Assembly: GCA_025454895.1 (NCBI GenBank)
Contig: JALONO010000036.1
Coordinates: forward strand, 1-36,565
Length of the DNA stretch: 36,565 bases
Direction of reading: 5' to 3'
DNA from: Bernardetiaceae bacterium
GTDB taxonomy: Bacteria > Bacteroidota > Bacteroidia > Cytophagales > Thermoflexibacteraceae
The notes under the pieces were generated by a model that did not search any database, was not told the origin of the DNA, and saw only the letters and a list, made by a program, of their open reading frames with translations. Positions 30,548 through 36,565 of the stretch are shown piece after piece. Position 1 is the first letter of the stretch. Each line of letters opens with the position of its first letter. The translations under genes were made by a program, and so were the position numbers.

Positions 30548-30555
30548 CAAAATTA
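30548..30555 (-). promoter_or_regulatory. -7 box TAATTTTG four bases before the YkgJ-type start
   Basis: On the minus strand TAATTTTG is separated from the ATG at 30543 by only CCCC, as for priA. It would give a leaderless transcript. Confidence 0.45.
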
Positions 30556-30670
30556 CGCCCTGGCCGGGGCCGCGTCAATAAAAATAGCGAAATCAGATAG
30601 TGGATAAAGGGGTAGCCCAGGTTTCGGCTCCGTGGCCTAACTTGCGGGTGGCTTAACCTGTTTATTGCGG

Positions 30671-31588
30671 ATGTCGCTCGTAGTTGACCAACTGACCAAA
30701 ATGTACGGCCCGCAGCGGGCGGTGGACGGGATTTCGTTCTCGGTTTCGCCGGGGGAGATTGTGGGGTTCCTCGGCCCCAACGGCGCGGGCAAATCTACCA
30801 CCATGAAAGTGGCCACTTGCTACCTGCCGCCCAGCGCGGGCACGGTGGCGGTGTGCGGCCACGATGTGCAACGCCAACCCCTGGAAGTGCGGCGGGCCGT
30901 GGGCTACCTGCCCGAGCACAACCCGCTTTACCTGGACATGTACGTGCGCGAGTACCTCCGGTTTGTGGGCCAACTGCACCGGCTGGGCGGGGCCGATTTG
31001 GCCCGGCGCACCGAGCAAATGCTGGAACTGTGCGGGCTAGGCCGCGAGCAGCACAAAAAAATCGGGGCACTGTCAAAAGGTTACCGGCAGCGGGTGGGCC
31101 TGGCCCAGGCCCTGCTCCACGACCCGCCCGTGCTCATTTTGGACGAGCCGACCACCGGGCTGGACCCGAACCAGATCGTGGAAATCCGCCAGGTGATCAA
31201 GGGCATCGCGGCCAATAAAACGGTGGTGCTGTCCACCCACATTATGCAAGAAGTGCAGGCCCTGTGCCAGCGGGCCATCATTATTAACCTGGGCCGCATT
31301 GTGGCCGATAGCCCGGTGGCCGAACTGCGGGGCGCGGGCGGGTCAGTGCGGATAGCGGTGGAGTTTGACCGCCCGGTGCCCGAGGCGCAACTGGCCCAAC
31401 TGGCGGGCCTGGAAACCGCCCAGCCGGGCGCGGGCCACCGCTGGCAGCTCACCTGCGCGCACGACCTCCGCCCCGACCTGGCCCGGCTGGCCCAGGAGCA
31501 CGGCTGGCTCATTTTGGGCATGCAAATGGAAGAAAGCTCGCTGGAAAACGTGTTCCAACAACTGACCAAAAACGCGCCGGAAGCATAA
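30671..31588 (+). CDS. gldA: GldA-like ABC transporter ATP-binding protein
   Basis: The 305-residue ATPase closely follows the pattern of GldA, the ATP-binding subunit of the gliding-associated ABC transporter (with GldF and GldG) of Bacteroidota. Walker A is GPNGAGKST near residues 38-46. The GldA-like stretch is YLPEHNPLYLDMYVREYL near 84-101. The signature is SKGYRQRVGLAQ, Walker B is LILDEPTTGLD, and the H-loop is STHIMQEV. A C-terminal domain of about 85 residues follows. The ATG at 30671 is preferred to a TTG at 30665. gldF and gldG are not adjacent, so a role in gliding is not certain; many non-gliding Bacteroidota keep the gene. Confidence 0.85.
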   Translation: MSLVVDQLTKMYGPQRAVDGISFSVSPGEIVGFLGPNGAGKSTTMKVATCYLPPSAGTVAVCGHDVQRQPLEVRRAVGYLPEHNPLYLDMYVREYLRFVGQLHRLGGADLARRTEQMLELCGLGREQHKKIGALSKGYRQRVGLAQALLHDPPVLILDEPTTGLDPNQIVEIRQVIKGIAANKTVVLSTHIMQEVQALCQRAIIINLGRIVADSPVAELRGAGGSVRIAVEFDRPVPEAQLAQLAGLETAQPGAGHRWQLTCAHDLRPDLARLAQEHGWLILGMQMEESSLENVFQQLTKNAPEA

Positions 31589-31592
31589 TGTT

Positions 31593-31660
31593 CAAATGAC
31601 TGAATGATGGCATGATTAAATGATTTTTGCCTTTCGTCGTTAATCGTTTATAAGGTAATT
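31593..31660 (+). repeat. Dispersed gene-end repeat, copy H
   Basis: Just behind the gldA-like stop: AAATGACTGAATGATGGCAT, GATTAAATGATTTTTGCC, then GTTAATCGTTTATAA. It is diverged but in the same place and orientation as the other copies. Confidence 0.65.
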
Positions 31661-31816
31661 TGACAACGACATTAATTCTTGGTGGACAGCAGCCATCAAT
31701 CAAAATAGAGTTTTTATATATTGAAAATCAGATAGTTGACTTAATTGGCCTCTTTTCCGCCACCTCCTACACGCTCCAAAGTTGCGTCTCAGCCCACAGG
31801 CTCGCCCCAAAAGCTC

Positions 31817-32443
31817 ATTAGACCTCTTGCATATTAGCCGTACTCAGGTCGCAGTTGCGTCCCCTCCCCGACGGGCAGGGGTGATCCCTTCTATTTTTGG
31901 CGGCTCGAAATAGGCCATTTGCATCCAGTTTGGCACGTTCAAAAGCTCAAAATTGCGAGAAATATTTTGAACGGATCAGCCCTGCCCGTCGGGCAGGGCT
32001 GATCCGTTCTTTCTAAAGCCTTGAATTTGCCCGAAAAAGAACAAGCCGATTGGTTAGAAGCCGCTTCAAAAAAGCCATCCAATACCTCAAATGTGGTCAC
32101 TTTATCTGCCGACACACCCCTAAATCCCCTCTCAAAGAGGGGACTTTCCCTTTGCCCAACCGGACGAAAAACAGAACGGATCGGGAGTTTTTGAGCGAGT
32201 AAGTGCGGCTGGATAGGGTGGGGCCAAAAAAGGGCGGATTCCGAGCGAAAATTCCGGGCTTTCACCCGGCTAAAAACCTAATCTGCAAGAGGTCTATTCG
32301 CTTTTGTTCGTCCGACGGACGGCAAAAACGGGAGTTTTTGAGCGAGTAAGTGCGGTTGGCCGGGGTGGGGCCAAAGAAAGCGGATTTTGAACGAAAACTC
32401 GGGCTTTAACCCAGTCTGAAATCTAATCTGCAAGAGGTCTATT
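31817..32443. mobile_element. Composite remnant bounded by inverted AGACCTCTTGCA ends, with a 115-bp direct repeat
   Basis: Left end ATTAGACCTCTTGCA (31817-31831). Inverted right ends TGCAAGAGGTCTATT at 32284-32298 and 32429-32443. Both sides show ATT next to AGACCTC, a possible target duplication. The segments 32183-32298 and 32330-32443 are direct repeats of about 115 bp, both containing TGAGCGAGTAAGTGCGG. No transposase is readable; the two short minus-strand ORFs here owe their similarity to the DNA repeat. The spacer 31589-32649 otherwise holds no gene. Confidence 0.6.
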
Positions 32444-32525
32444 AGGTAGTGCTTTAGGAGATACGCCGCTAGTTTTTGCGCCAGTTCCGGGAATTTCCAT
32501 AGCTTCCGGCGCGGTTCAACGTTTC

Positions 32526-32582
32526 GGTGCGGCACCCTGCGGGCGATCCGACGTTTCGGCACCCGCTAGTTCCCGTGGCCCG
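32526..32582. repeat. Fragment of the GC-rich palindromic element
   Basis: GGTGCGGCACCCTGCGGGCG, then ATCCGACGTTTCGGCAC and TTCCCGTG match the left end of copy 2 (20470-20520). The palindrome itself is missing. Confidence 0.5.
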
Positions 32583-32594
32583 GCCTTTTGACAA

Positions 32595-32627
32595 CAAAAA
32601 CCCGCCCACGCAGGGCGCGTAGGCGGG
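32595..32627 (-). terminator. Factor-independent terminator of clpP
   Basis: On the minus strand CCCGCCTACGC, a five-base loop and GCGTGGGCGGG are followed by TTTTTG. It lies 22 bp after the clpP stop. Confidence 0.85.
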
Positions 32628-32649
32628 GCAATTTTAGGATCGGCGCAAC

Positions 32650-33327
32650 CTACTTGGCCTTGCTGGTGAGCACCTCGTCCACCATACCAAAGGCTTTGGC
32701 CTCTTCGGCGGTCATCCAGTAGTCGCGGTCCGAGCTTTTCTCGATCACGTCGAAGGTTTGGCCGCTGTGCTTGGCGATGATGTCGTACAACTCCTTCTTG
32801 ATCAGCTCAATCTGCTTGTAGGTGATGGCAATGTCGGAGGCTTGGCCTTGGGCACCGCCCAGGGGCTGGTGGATCATGGTGCGGGAGTGGGGCAGCGACG
32901 AGCGCTTGCCCTTGGCCCCGGCGCACAACAGCACGGCGGCCATCGAGGCGGCCATGCCCGTGCATACGGTGGCCACGTCCGGGCTAACGATCTGCATGGT
33001 ATCGTAAATGGCCAGGCCCGAGTACACCGAGCCACCGGGGCTGTTGATGTACATGATCACGTCTTTGCTCGGGTCCGACGACTGCAAAAACAGCAACTGG
33101 GCCACGATCACATTGGCCACGTAATCGTCCACGGGCACGCCCAGGAAAATGATCCGGTCCCGCATGAGGCGCGAAAACACGTCGATTTGCAGCATATTCA
33201 TGGGCCGCTCTTCGATGATGGCCGGGGTAAAGTTGGTGATGGTGCTGTCGATCACCTGATCTACTACCAAACTGCTCAGGCCCTGCCCCTTGATGGCAAA
33301 CTTGCGGAACTCTTGACCGTAATTCAT
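32650..33327 (-). CDS. clpP: ATP-dependent Clp protease proteolytic subunit
   Basis: The 225-residue serine peptidase forms the double-heptamer core that degrades proteins fed in by ClpX or other Clp ATPases. Catalytic Ser128 is in TGMAASMAAVLL, His153 in SRTMIHQPLGG, and the Asp lies in SSDRDYW (200-202). The oxyanion region MYINSPGGSV is intact. The length and the N-terminal extension (NYGQEFRKFA) are as in other Bacteroidota ClpP. clpX, which usually follows, is absent: a strong terminator lies 22 bp behind. No TAnnTTTG box is evident upstream. A gene-end repeat lies in the divergent region toward htpG. Confidence 0.97.
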   Translation of the reverse strand: MNYGQEFRKFAIKGQGLSSLVVDQVIDSTITNFTPAIIEERPMNMLQIDVFSRLMRDRIIFLGVPVDDYVANVIVAQLLFLQSSDPSKDVIMYINSPGGSVYSGLAIYDTMQIVSPDVATVCTGMAASMAAVLLCAGAKGKRSSLPHSRTMIHQPLGGAQGQASDIAITYKQIELIKKELYDIIAKHSGQTFDVIEKSSDRDYWMTAEEAKAFGMVDEVLTSKAK

Positions 33328-33375
33328 AAAAATGGGTTGGTTAATAATGGAAGATGGTGATGGAAATCCAGATTA

Positions 33376-33435
33376 CACTTAAATGACTGCATGATTAAAT
33401 GATTTTTTGCCTGTTTATCAATCATTTATAATCCA
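33376..33435 (+). repeat. Dispersed gene-end repeat, copy I
   Basis: AATGACTGCATGATTAAATG, then a spacer and TTTATCAATCATTTATAATC. It lies between divergent clpP and htpG. The remaining spacer (33436-33800) holds no gene; a short GC-rich reading there is not credible. Confidence 0.75.
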
Positions 33436-33800
33436 GTCGCTTTCGCATTTTGAAATTTGGCAGCCTTGGCTGAACTGGCCGCTCTAAATACCCGTTGCGG
33501 TCGGCAACCGCCCGCCGTAATTAGTTAGGGTGCAAATAACCAAAACCTTTCCACATTGCCTAAACCGACGTTCTGTCAGCCTGGACAGCGGGTTTTCTGC
33601 CACAATTGCGGGCCGGGCCGGGCTGGAACAAATTTGGCGAAACGTTGGGCAGCCGCCGCGCCGCCGCGTAAACCGCCGGAGTGGCAGTTTTTGGATAGCT
33701 GCTAGCAGGGAGGTGGTGAACCAGCCGTGCAGGCGCGTCTGGTGGATAGTCGGCCAACGCCTCGGGGCAAGCCCCCGAAAACAAAAACGGTGGCTTGTTT

Positions 33801-33808
33801 TAATTTTG
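33801..33808 (+). promoter_or_regulatory. -7 box TAATTTTG upstream of htpG
   Basis: A perfect TAnnTTTG match with a leader of about 67 nt before the ATG at 33875. No CIRCE-like inverted repeat is seen. Confidence 0.45.
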
Positions 33809-33874
33809 CCCGTTCTTTTTGCCCGTCATTTATCCTATTTGAACCCAATCTACAAACCATAAAACCTATCACCT

Positions 33875-35683
33875 ATGCAAGAGAAAGGTAACATCTCGAT
33901 CCATACCGAGAATATCTTCCCCATCATTAAAAAGTTCCTCTATTCAGACCACGAGATTTTTTTGCGCGAACTGGTGGCCAACGCTGTGGATGCGACCCAC
34001 AAAATCAAGAGCTTGGCCTCCTCGGGCGAGTTTGACGGCGAAGTGGGCGACACCAAAATCAGCATCCACATCGACGAAGCGGCCAAAACCCTGACCATCA
34101 AAGACCGGGGCCTGGGCATGACGGCCGAGGAGATCAAGAAGTACATCAACCAAATCGCGTTTTCGGGGGCCAAGGAGTTTATGGCCAAGTACCAAGATAA
34201 CGCCGAGGCCAAAAACCTCATCGGCCAGTTTGGCTTGGGCTTCTACTCGGCGTTTATGGTGGCCGAAAAAGTGAAGCTCATCACCCAATCGTGGCAGCCC
34301 AATGCCCCGGCCGCCCAGTGGCTGTGCGACGGCAGCACCGAGTTTGAGATTGCCCCCACGGTAAAAAGCGAGCGGGGCACCGAGGTGGTGCTGTACCTGG
34401 CCCCCGACAGTGAGGAGTTTCTGCAAAAGGCCCGCATCAGCGACATTTTGCGCAAATACTGCCGGTTTTTGCCCTTCGAGATCGAGTTCGACGGCCAGGT
34501 GATCAACAACACCCAGCCCCTTTGGGCCAAAAACCCCCACGACCTCAAAGACGAGGACTATCTCCAGTTTTACCGAGAGCTGTACCCGTTCACTGACGAC
34601 CCCATGTTTTGGATCCACCTCAACGTGGACCATCCGTTCAACCTCACGGGTATTTTGTATTTTCCGAAGGTAAAGCAAGAGTTGATGCAGAAGAACAAAA
34701 TTCAGCTTTACCAGAAACAAGTGTTTATCACCGACGAGGTGAAGGACATCGTGCCCGAGTTCCTCACGCTGCTGCACGGGGTGATCGATTCGCCCGATAT
34801 TCCGCTCAACGTATCGCGCAGTTTTTTGCAGGCCGACGGTAACGTGAAGAAGATCAGCAGCTACGTAACCCGCAAAGTGGCCGACAAACTGCACGACCTG
34901 TTCAAAAACGACCGCGAAGGCTACCAACAAAAGTGGGACAGCATGGACGTTTTTGTGAAATGGGGCATGATCAGCGACGACAAATTTTACGAGCGGGCCG
35001 AGAAGTTTGCCCTGCTGAAAAACACCGAAAGCAAGTACGCCACTTTTGAAGAATACAAAGAACTGACCCAGGCCAACCAAGTTGACAAGGACGGCAACAC
35101 GGTGTACCTTTACACCAACGACCCCGACAAGCAAGATGCCTTTATCCAGTCGGCCCGCAAGCGCAGTTACGACGTGCTGCTGCTCGACGGCCCCATTGAC
35201 AGCCACTTTCTGGGCCTGCTGGAACGCAAGCTGGAAAAGACCCAACTCAAGCGCGTCGACTCCGACATTGTGGACAAACTGATTGCCAAAGGCGAAGCCG
35301 CCGCCTTGGTGCTCAGCGACAGCGAGAAGGAAAAACTGACCCAGTTGTTTAAAACCGTGAGCGGCAAAGAAACCGTGAGCGTGGAAAGCCTGCCCACCGA
35401 CGAACTGCCCGTAACCATTACCCTGCCCGAGTTTATGCGCCGCATGAAAGAAATGGCGGCCACCAGCGGCATGGGCAATTTCTACGGTAACTTGCCTGAG
35501 CAATACAATGTGGTGGTAAACGGTAACCACGCCTTGGTGGGCAAAATTTTGGCCTCGCCCGACGCTGAGTTGCAGCAAAAGCTCGCCCAGCAGGCTTACG
35601 ACCTGGCCCTGCTTTCGCAAAACCTGCTCAGCGGGGCCTCGCTCACCTCGTTTATCCGCCGCAGTGTGGATATGGCGGGGTAG
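33875..35683 (+). CDS. htpG: Molecular chaperone HtpG (Hsp90)
   Basis: The 602-residue cytoplasmic ATP-dependent chaperone helps fold or remodel proteins. The N-terminal GHKL ATPase domain (about 1-220) shows FLRELVANAVDATHKIK (adenine-binding helix; NAVDA replaces the more usual NASDA, as is common in Bacteroidota), DRGLGMT and GQFGLGFYSAFMVA. The middle domain (about 230-430) has NLTGILYFPKV and IPLNVSRSFLQ. The C-terminal dimerisation domain runs to the end (LSGASLTSFIRRSVDMAG). All parts are complete. It stands alone, preceded by its own promoter box and followed by two strong hairpins. Confidence 0.98.
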   Translation: MQEKGNISIHTENIFPIIKKFLYSDHEIFLRELVANAVDATHKIKSLASSGEFDGEVGDTKISIHIDEAAKTLTIKDRGLGMTAEEIKKYINQIAFSGAKEFMAKYQDNAEAKNLIGQFGLGFYSAFMVAEKVKLITQSWQPNAPAAQWLCDGSTEFEIAPTVKSERGTEVVLYLAPDSEEFLQKARISDILRKYCRFLPFEIEFDGQVINNTQPLWAKNPHDLKDEDYLQFYRELYPFTDDPMFWIHLNVDHPFNLTGILYFPKVKQELMQKNKIQLYQKQVFITDEVKDIVPEFLTLLHGVIDSPDIPLNVSRSFLQADGNVKKISSYVTRKVADKLHDLFKNDREGYQQKWDSMDVFVKWGMISDDKFYERAEKFALLKNTESKYATFEEYKELTQANQVDKDGNTVYLYTNDPDKQDAFIQSARKRSYDVLLLDGPIDSHFLGLLERKLEKTQLKRVDSDIVDKLIAKGEAAALVLSDSEKEKLTQLFKTVSGKETVSVESLPTDELPVTITLPEFMRRMKEMAATSGMGNFYGNLPEQYNVVVNGNHALVGKILASPDAELQQKLAQQAYDLALLSQNLLSGASLTSFIRRSVDMAG

Positions 35684-35692
35684 GTGCCCACC

Positions 35693-35725
35693 ACACCCTA
35701 AGGGTTTCCGAAACCCTTAGGGTGT
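35693..35725. terminator. 15-bp palindromic hairpin behind htpG
   Basis: ACACCCTAAGGGTTT, loop ccg, and a perfect complement arm, 10 bp after the htpG stop. It differs from 16284-16316 only in the loop. Confidence 0.75.
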
Positions 35726-35741
35726 CTTCTACCTATTGACC

Positions 35742-35779
35742 ACACCCTAGGGGTTCTCGAAACCCCTAGGGTGTTTTTT
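35742..35779 (+). terminator. Second hairpin with T tract behind htpG
   Basis: ACACCCTAGGGGTT, loop ctcg, AACCCCTAGGGTGT, then a run of T. It is a canonical factor-independent terminator on the plus strand and overlaps the promoter region of the next gene. Confidence 0.8.
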
Positions 35780-35786
35780 ATATCTC

Positions 35787-35794
35787 TAATTTTG
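35787..35794 (+). promoter_or_regulatory. -7 box TAATTTTG of the GT2 gene
   Basis: A perfect TAnnTTTG match, 18 nt before the ATG at 35813. Confidence 0.5.
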
Positions 35795-35812
35795 CGCCTC
35801 AAATCGTTATCC

Positions 35813-36565
35813 ATGCCCGCCAGCCCGCGCTGTTCCGTCATCATCCGCTGTTTCAACGAAGCCAAGCACATTGGCAAGTTGCTCGCCCACCTGGCCCAGC
35901 AAACCGAGCGGGCGGTGGAGGTGATCGTGGTCGACTCCGGCTCCACGGACGGCACAGTGGCCATTGCCCAAAGCCACGGGGCTAAGGTGTTGGCTATCAG
36001 CCCTCAGGAGTTTACTTTTGGCCGGGCGTTGAACCGGGGGCTGGCCGCCGCCACCGCGCCCCTGGCCGTGCTGGCCAGCGCTCACGTGTACCCGGTAAGC
36101 CCCACCTGGCTCGAGCACCTGCTGGCCCCGTTTGACCAAGACCCGGCCCTGGCCCTCACTTACGGGGCGCAGGTGGGCAACGAGCGTACCCAGTTTTCCG
36201 AGCACCAGATTTTCCGTAAGTGGTTCCCGCCGGAGGGGCCTTGGTACCGGCAGGACCACCCGTTTTGCAACAACGCCAACGCGGCCATCCGCCGGGCGGT
36301 GTGGCAGGCCCAGCCTTACGACGAAGCCCTCACCGGCCTGGAAGACTTGGACTGGGCCAAGCGCGCCCTGGCGGCCGGGCATCGGCTGGCCTATGTGCCC
36401 TCGGCGGCCATCGTGCACGTGCACGAGGAAACGCCCGCCCGCGTGCGCAACCGCTACCGCCGCGAGGCCATTGCCTACAAGCGGATTTTCCCGGAGGCCC
36501 ACTTTACCCTCGGCGATTTCCTGCTGCTGTTCCCCACCAACGTGCTCAGCGACTGGGCCCAAGCT
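35813..36565 (+). CDS. Glycosyltransferase family 2 protein (3' end beyond the window)
   Basis: The open frame runs 251 codons from the ATG at 35813 to the window edge without a stop. The GT-A nucleotide-sugar-binding fold is clear: SVIIRCFNEAKHIGKLLAHL near residues 8-27 and VIVVDSGSTDGTVAIA near 39-54. An acceptor-site segment NNANAAIRRAVW with EDLDWAKRAL lies around 163-195. No signal peptide is present, so it acts on the cytoplasmic side of the inner membrane, adding a sugar to a lipid-linked or protein acceptor. The donor sugar cannot be deduced. Its promoter lies right behind the double terminator of htpG, so it starts a new unit, perhaps a glycan locus continuing beyond the window. Confidence 0.93.
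   Translation, partial: MPASPRCSVIIRCFNEAKHIGKLLAHLAQQTERAVEVIVVDSGSTDGTVAIAQSHGAKVLAISPQEFTFGRALNRGLAAATAPLAVLASAHVYPVSPTWLEHLLAPFDQDPALALTYGAQVGNERTQFSEHQIFRKWFPPEGPWYRQDHPFCNNANAAIRRAVWQAQPYDEALTGLEDLDWAKRALAAGHRLAYVPSAAIVHVHEETPARVRNRYRREAIAYKRIFPEAHFTLGDFLLLFPTNVLSDWAQA

Noticed and set aside
30671-31588. Evidence for a gliding-motility locus.
   Set aside because: Only the ATPase gene is here; gldF, gldG and other gliding genes are absent from the window, so no claim on motility can be made.
31939-32562. Two minus-strand ORFs (31939-32265 and 32278-32562) that share a similar peptide.
   Set aside because: The shared peptide comes from the 115-bp DNA repeat; there is no start signal, promoter or recognisable domain.
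33944-35620. Long minus-strand open frame (558 codons) opposite htpG; similar long frames opposite priA (7785-9350) and the ATP-grasp gene (203-1480).
   Set aside because: They are antisense shadows caused by the high GC of the third codon positions; the predicted proteins are His/Val/Gly/Gln-rich and resemble no family.

Overview
The window is a stretch of bacterial chromosome from a GC-rich member of the Bacteroidota, most likely a free-living or environmental Saprospiria/Cytophagia-type lineage. The evidence is the TAnnTTTG promoter boxes found just upstream of many starts, an STN plus carboxypeptidase-like surface protein, a GldA-like ABC ATPase, several lipoproteins and OM-barrel proteins, and a strong G/C bias at third codon positions. 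The species cannot be fixed from sequence alone. No rRNA, tRNA, CRISPR, intact transposase or phage gene was seen.

Layout. 47-3466: a three-gene cluster of circularly permuted ATP-grasp, alpha-E protein and transglutaminase. 3762-6694: an OM beta-barrel protein and a secreted STN protein with a 16-residue repeat domain. 6840-11670: housekeeping priA, a deoxynucleoside kinase and ribF. 11733-15919: a small Cys-rich protein with a possible C-terminal sorting signal, a vWA lipoprotein of the YfbK type and a secreted M28 aminopeptidase. 16363-18461: surface-polysaccharide genes (GT11 fucosyltransferase, ABC-2 export permease). 18796-21742: a membrane/coiled-coil protein, an ankyrin protein and an orphan ABC ATPase. 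21790-23640: a low-GC island with two exported proteins of unknown function. 23658-26480: a secreted SDFE-repeat protein, KDPG aldolase and a small CxxC protein. 27193-31588: a serine beta-lactamase-like hydrolase, an HTH regulator, a broken YkgJ-type gene and a gldA-like ATPase. 32650-35683: clpP and htpG. 35813-end: a GT2 glycosyltransferase cut by the window edge.

Most genes stand alone with their own promoter; only the first cluster looks like an operon. The functional groups are envelope and surface biology (OM barrel, STN, lipoproteins, polysaccharide genes), protein quality control (ClpP, HtpG), and DNA and cofactor housekeeping.

The most unusual content is between genes. At least five families of small repeats crowd the spacers: (i) an element of about 60-100 nt present in about ten copies, usually directly after a stop codon and in the orientation of that gene, with arms that could pair as RNA; (ii) 15-bp-stem hairpins with a three-base loop; (iii) GC-rich palindromic elements of about 165 bp with conserved flanks; (iv) remnants ending in AGACCTCTTGCA; and (v) a short IS5-like MITE. 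No dedicated defence or biosynthetic system that is clearly new was found. The dispersed gene-end element, the repeat-built exported proteins and the PID-CTERM-like protein are the best candidates for new biology.
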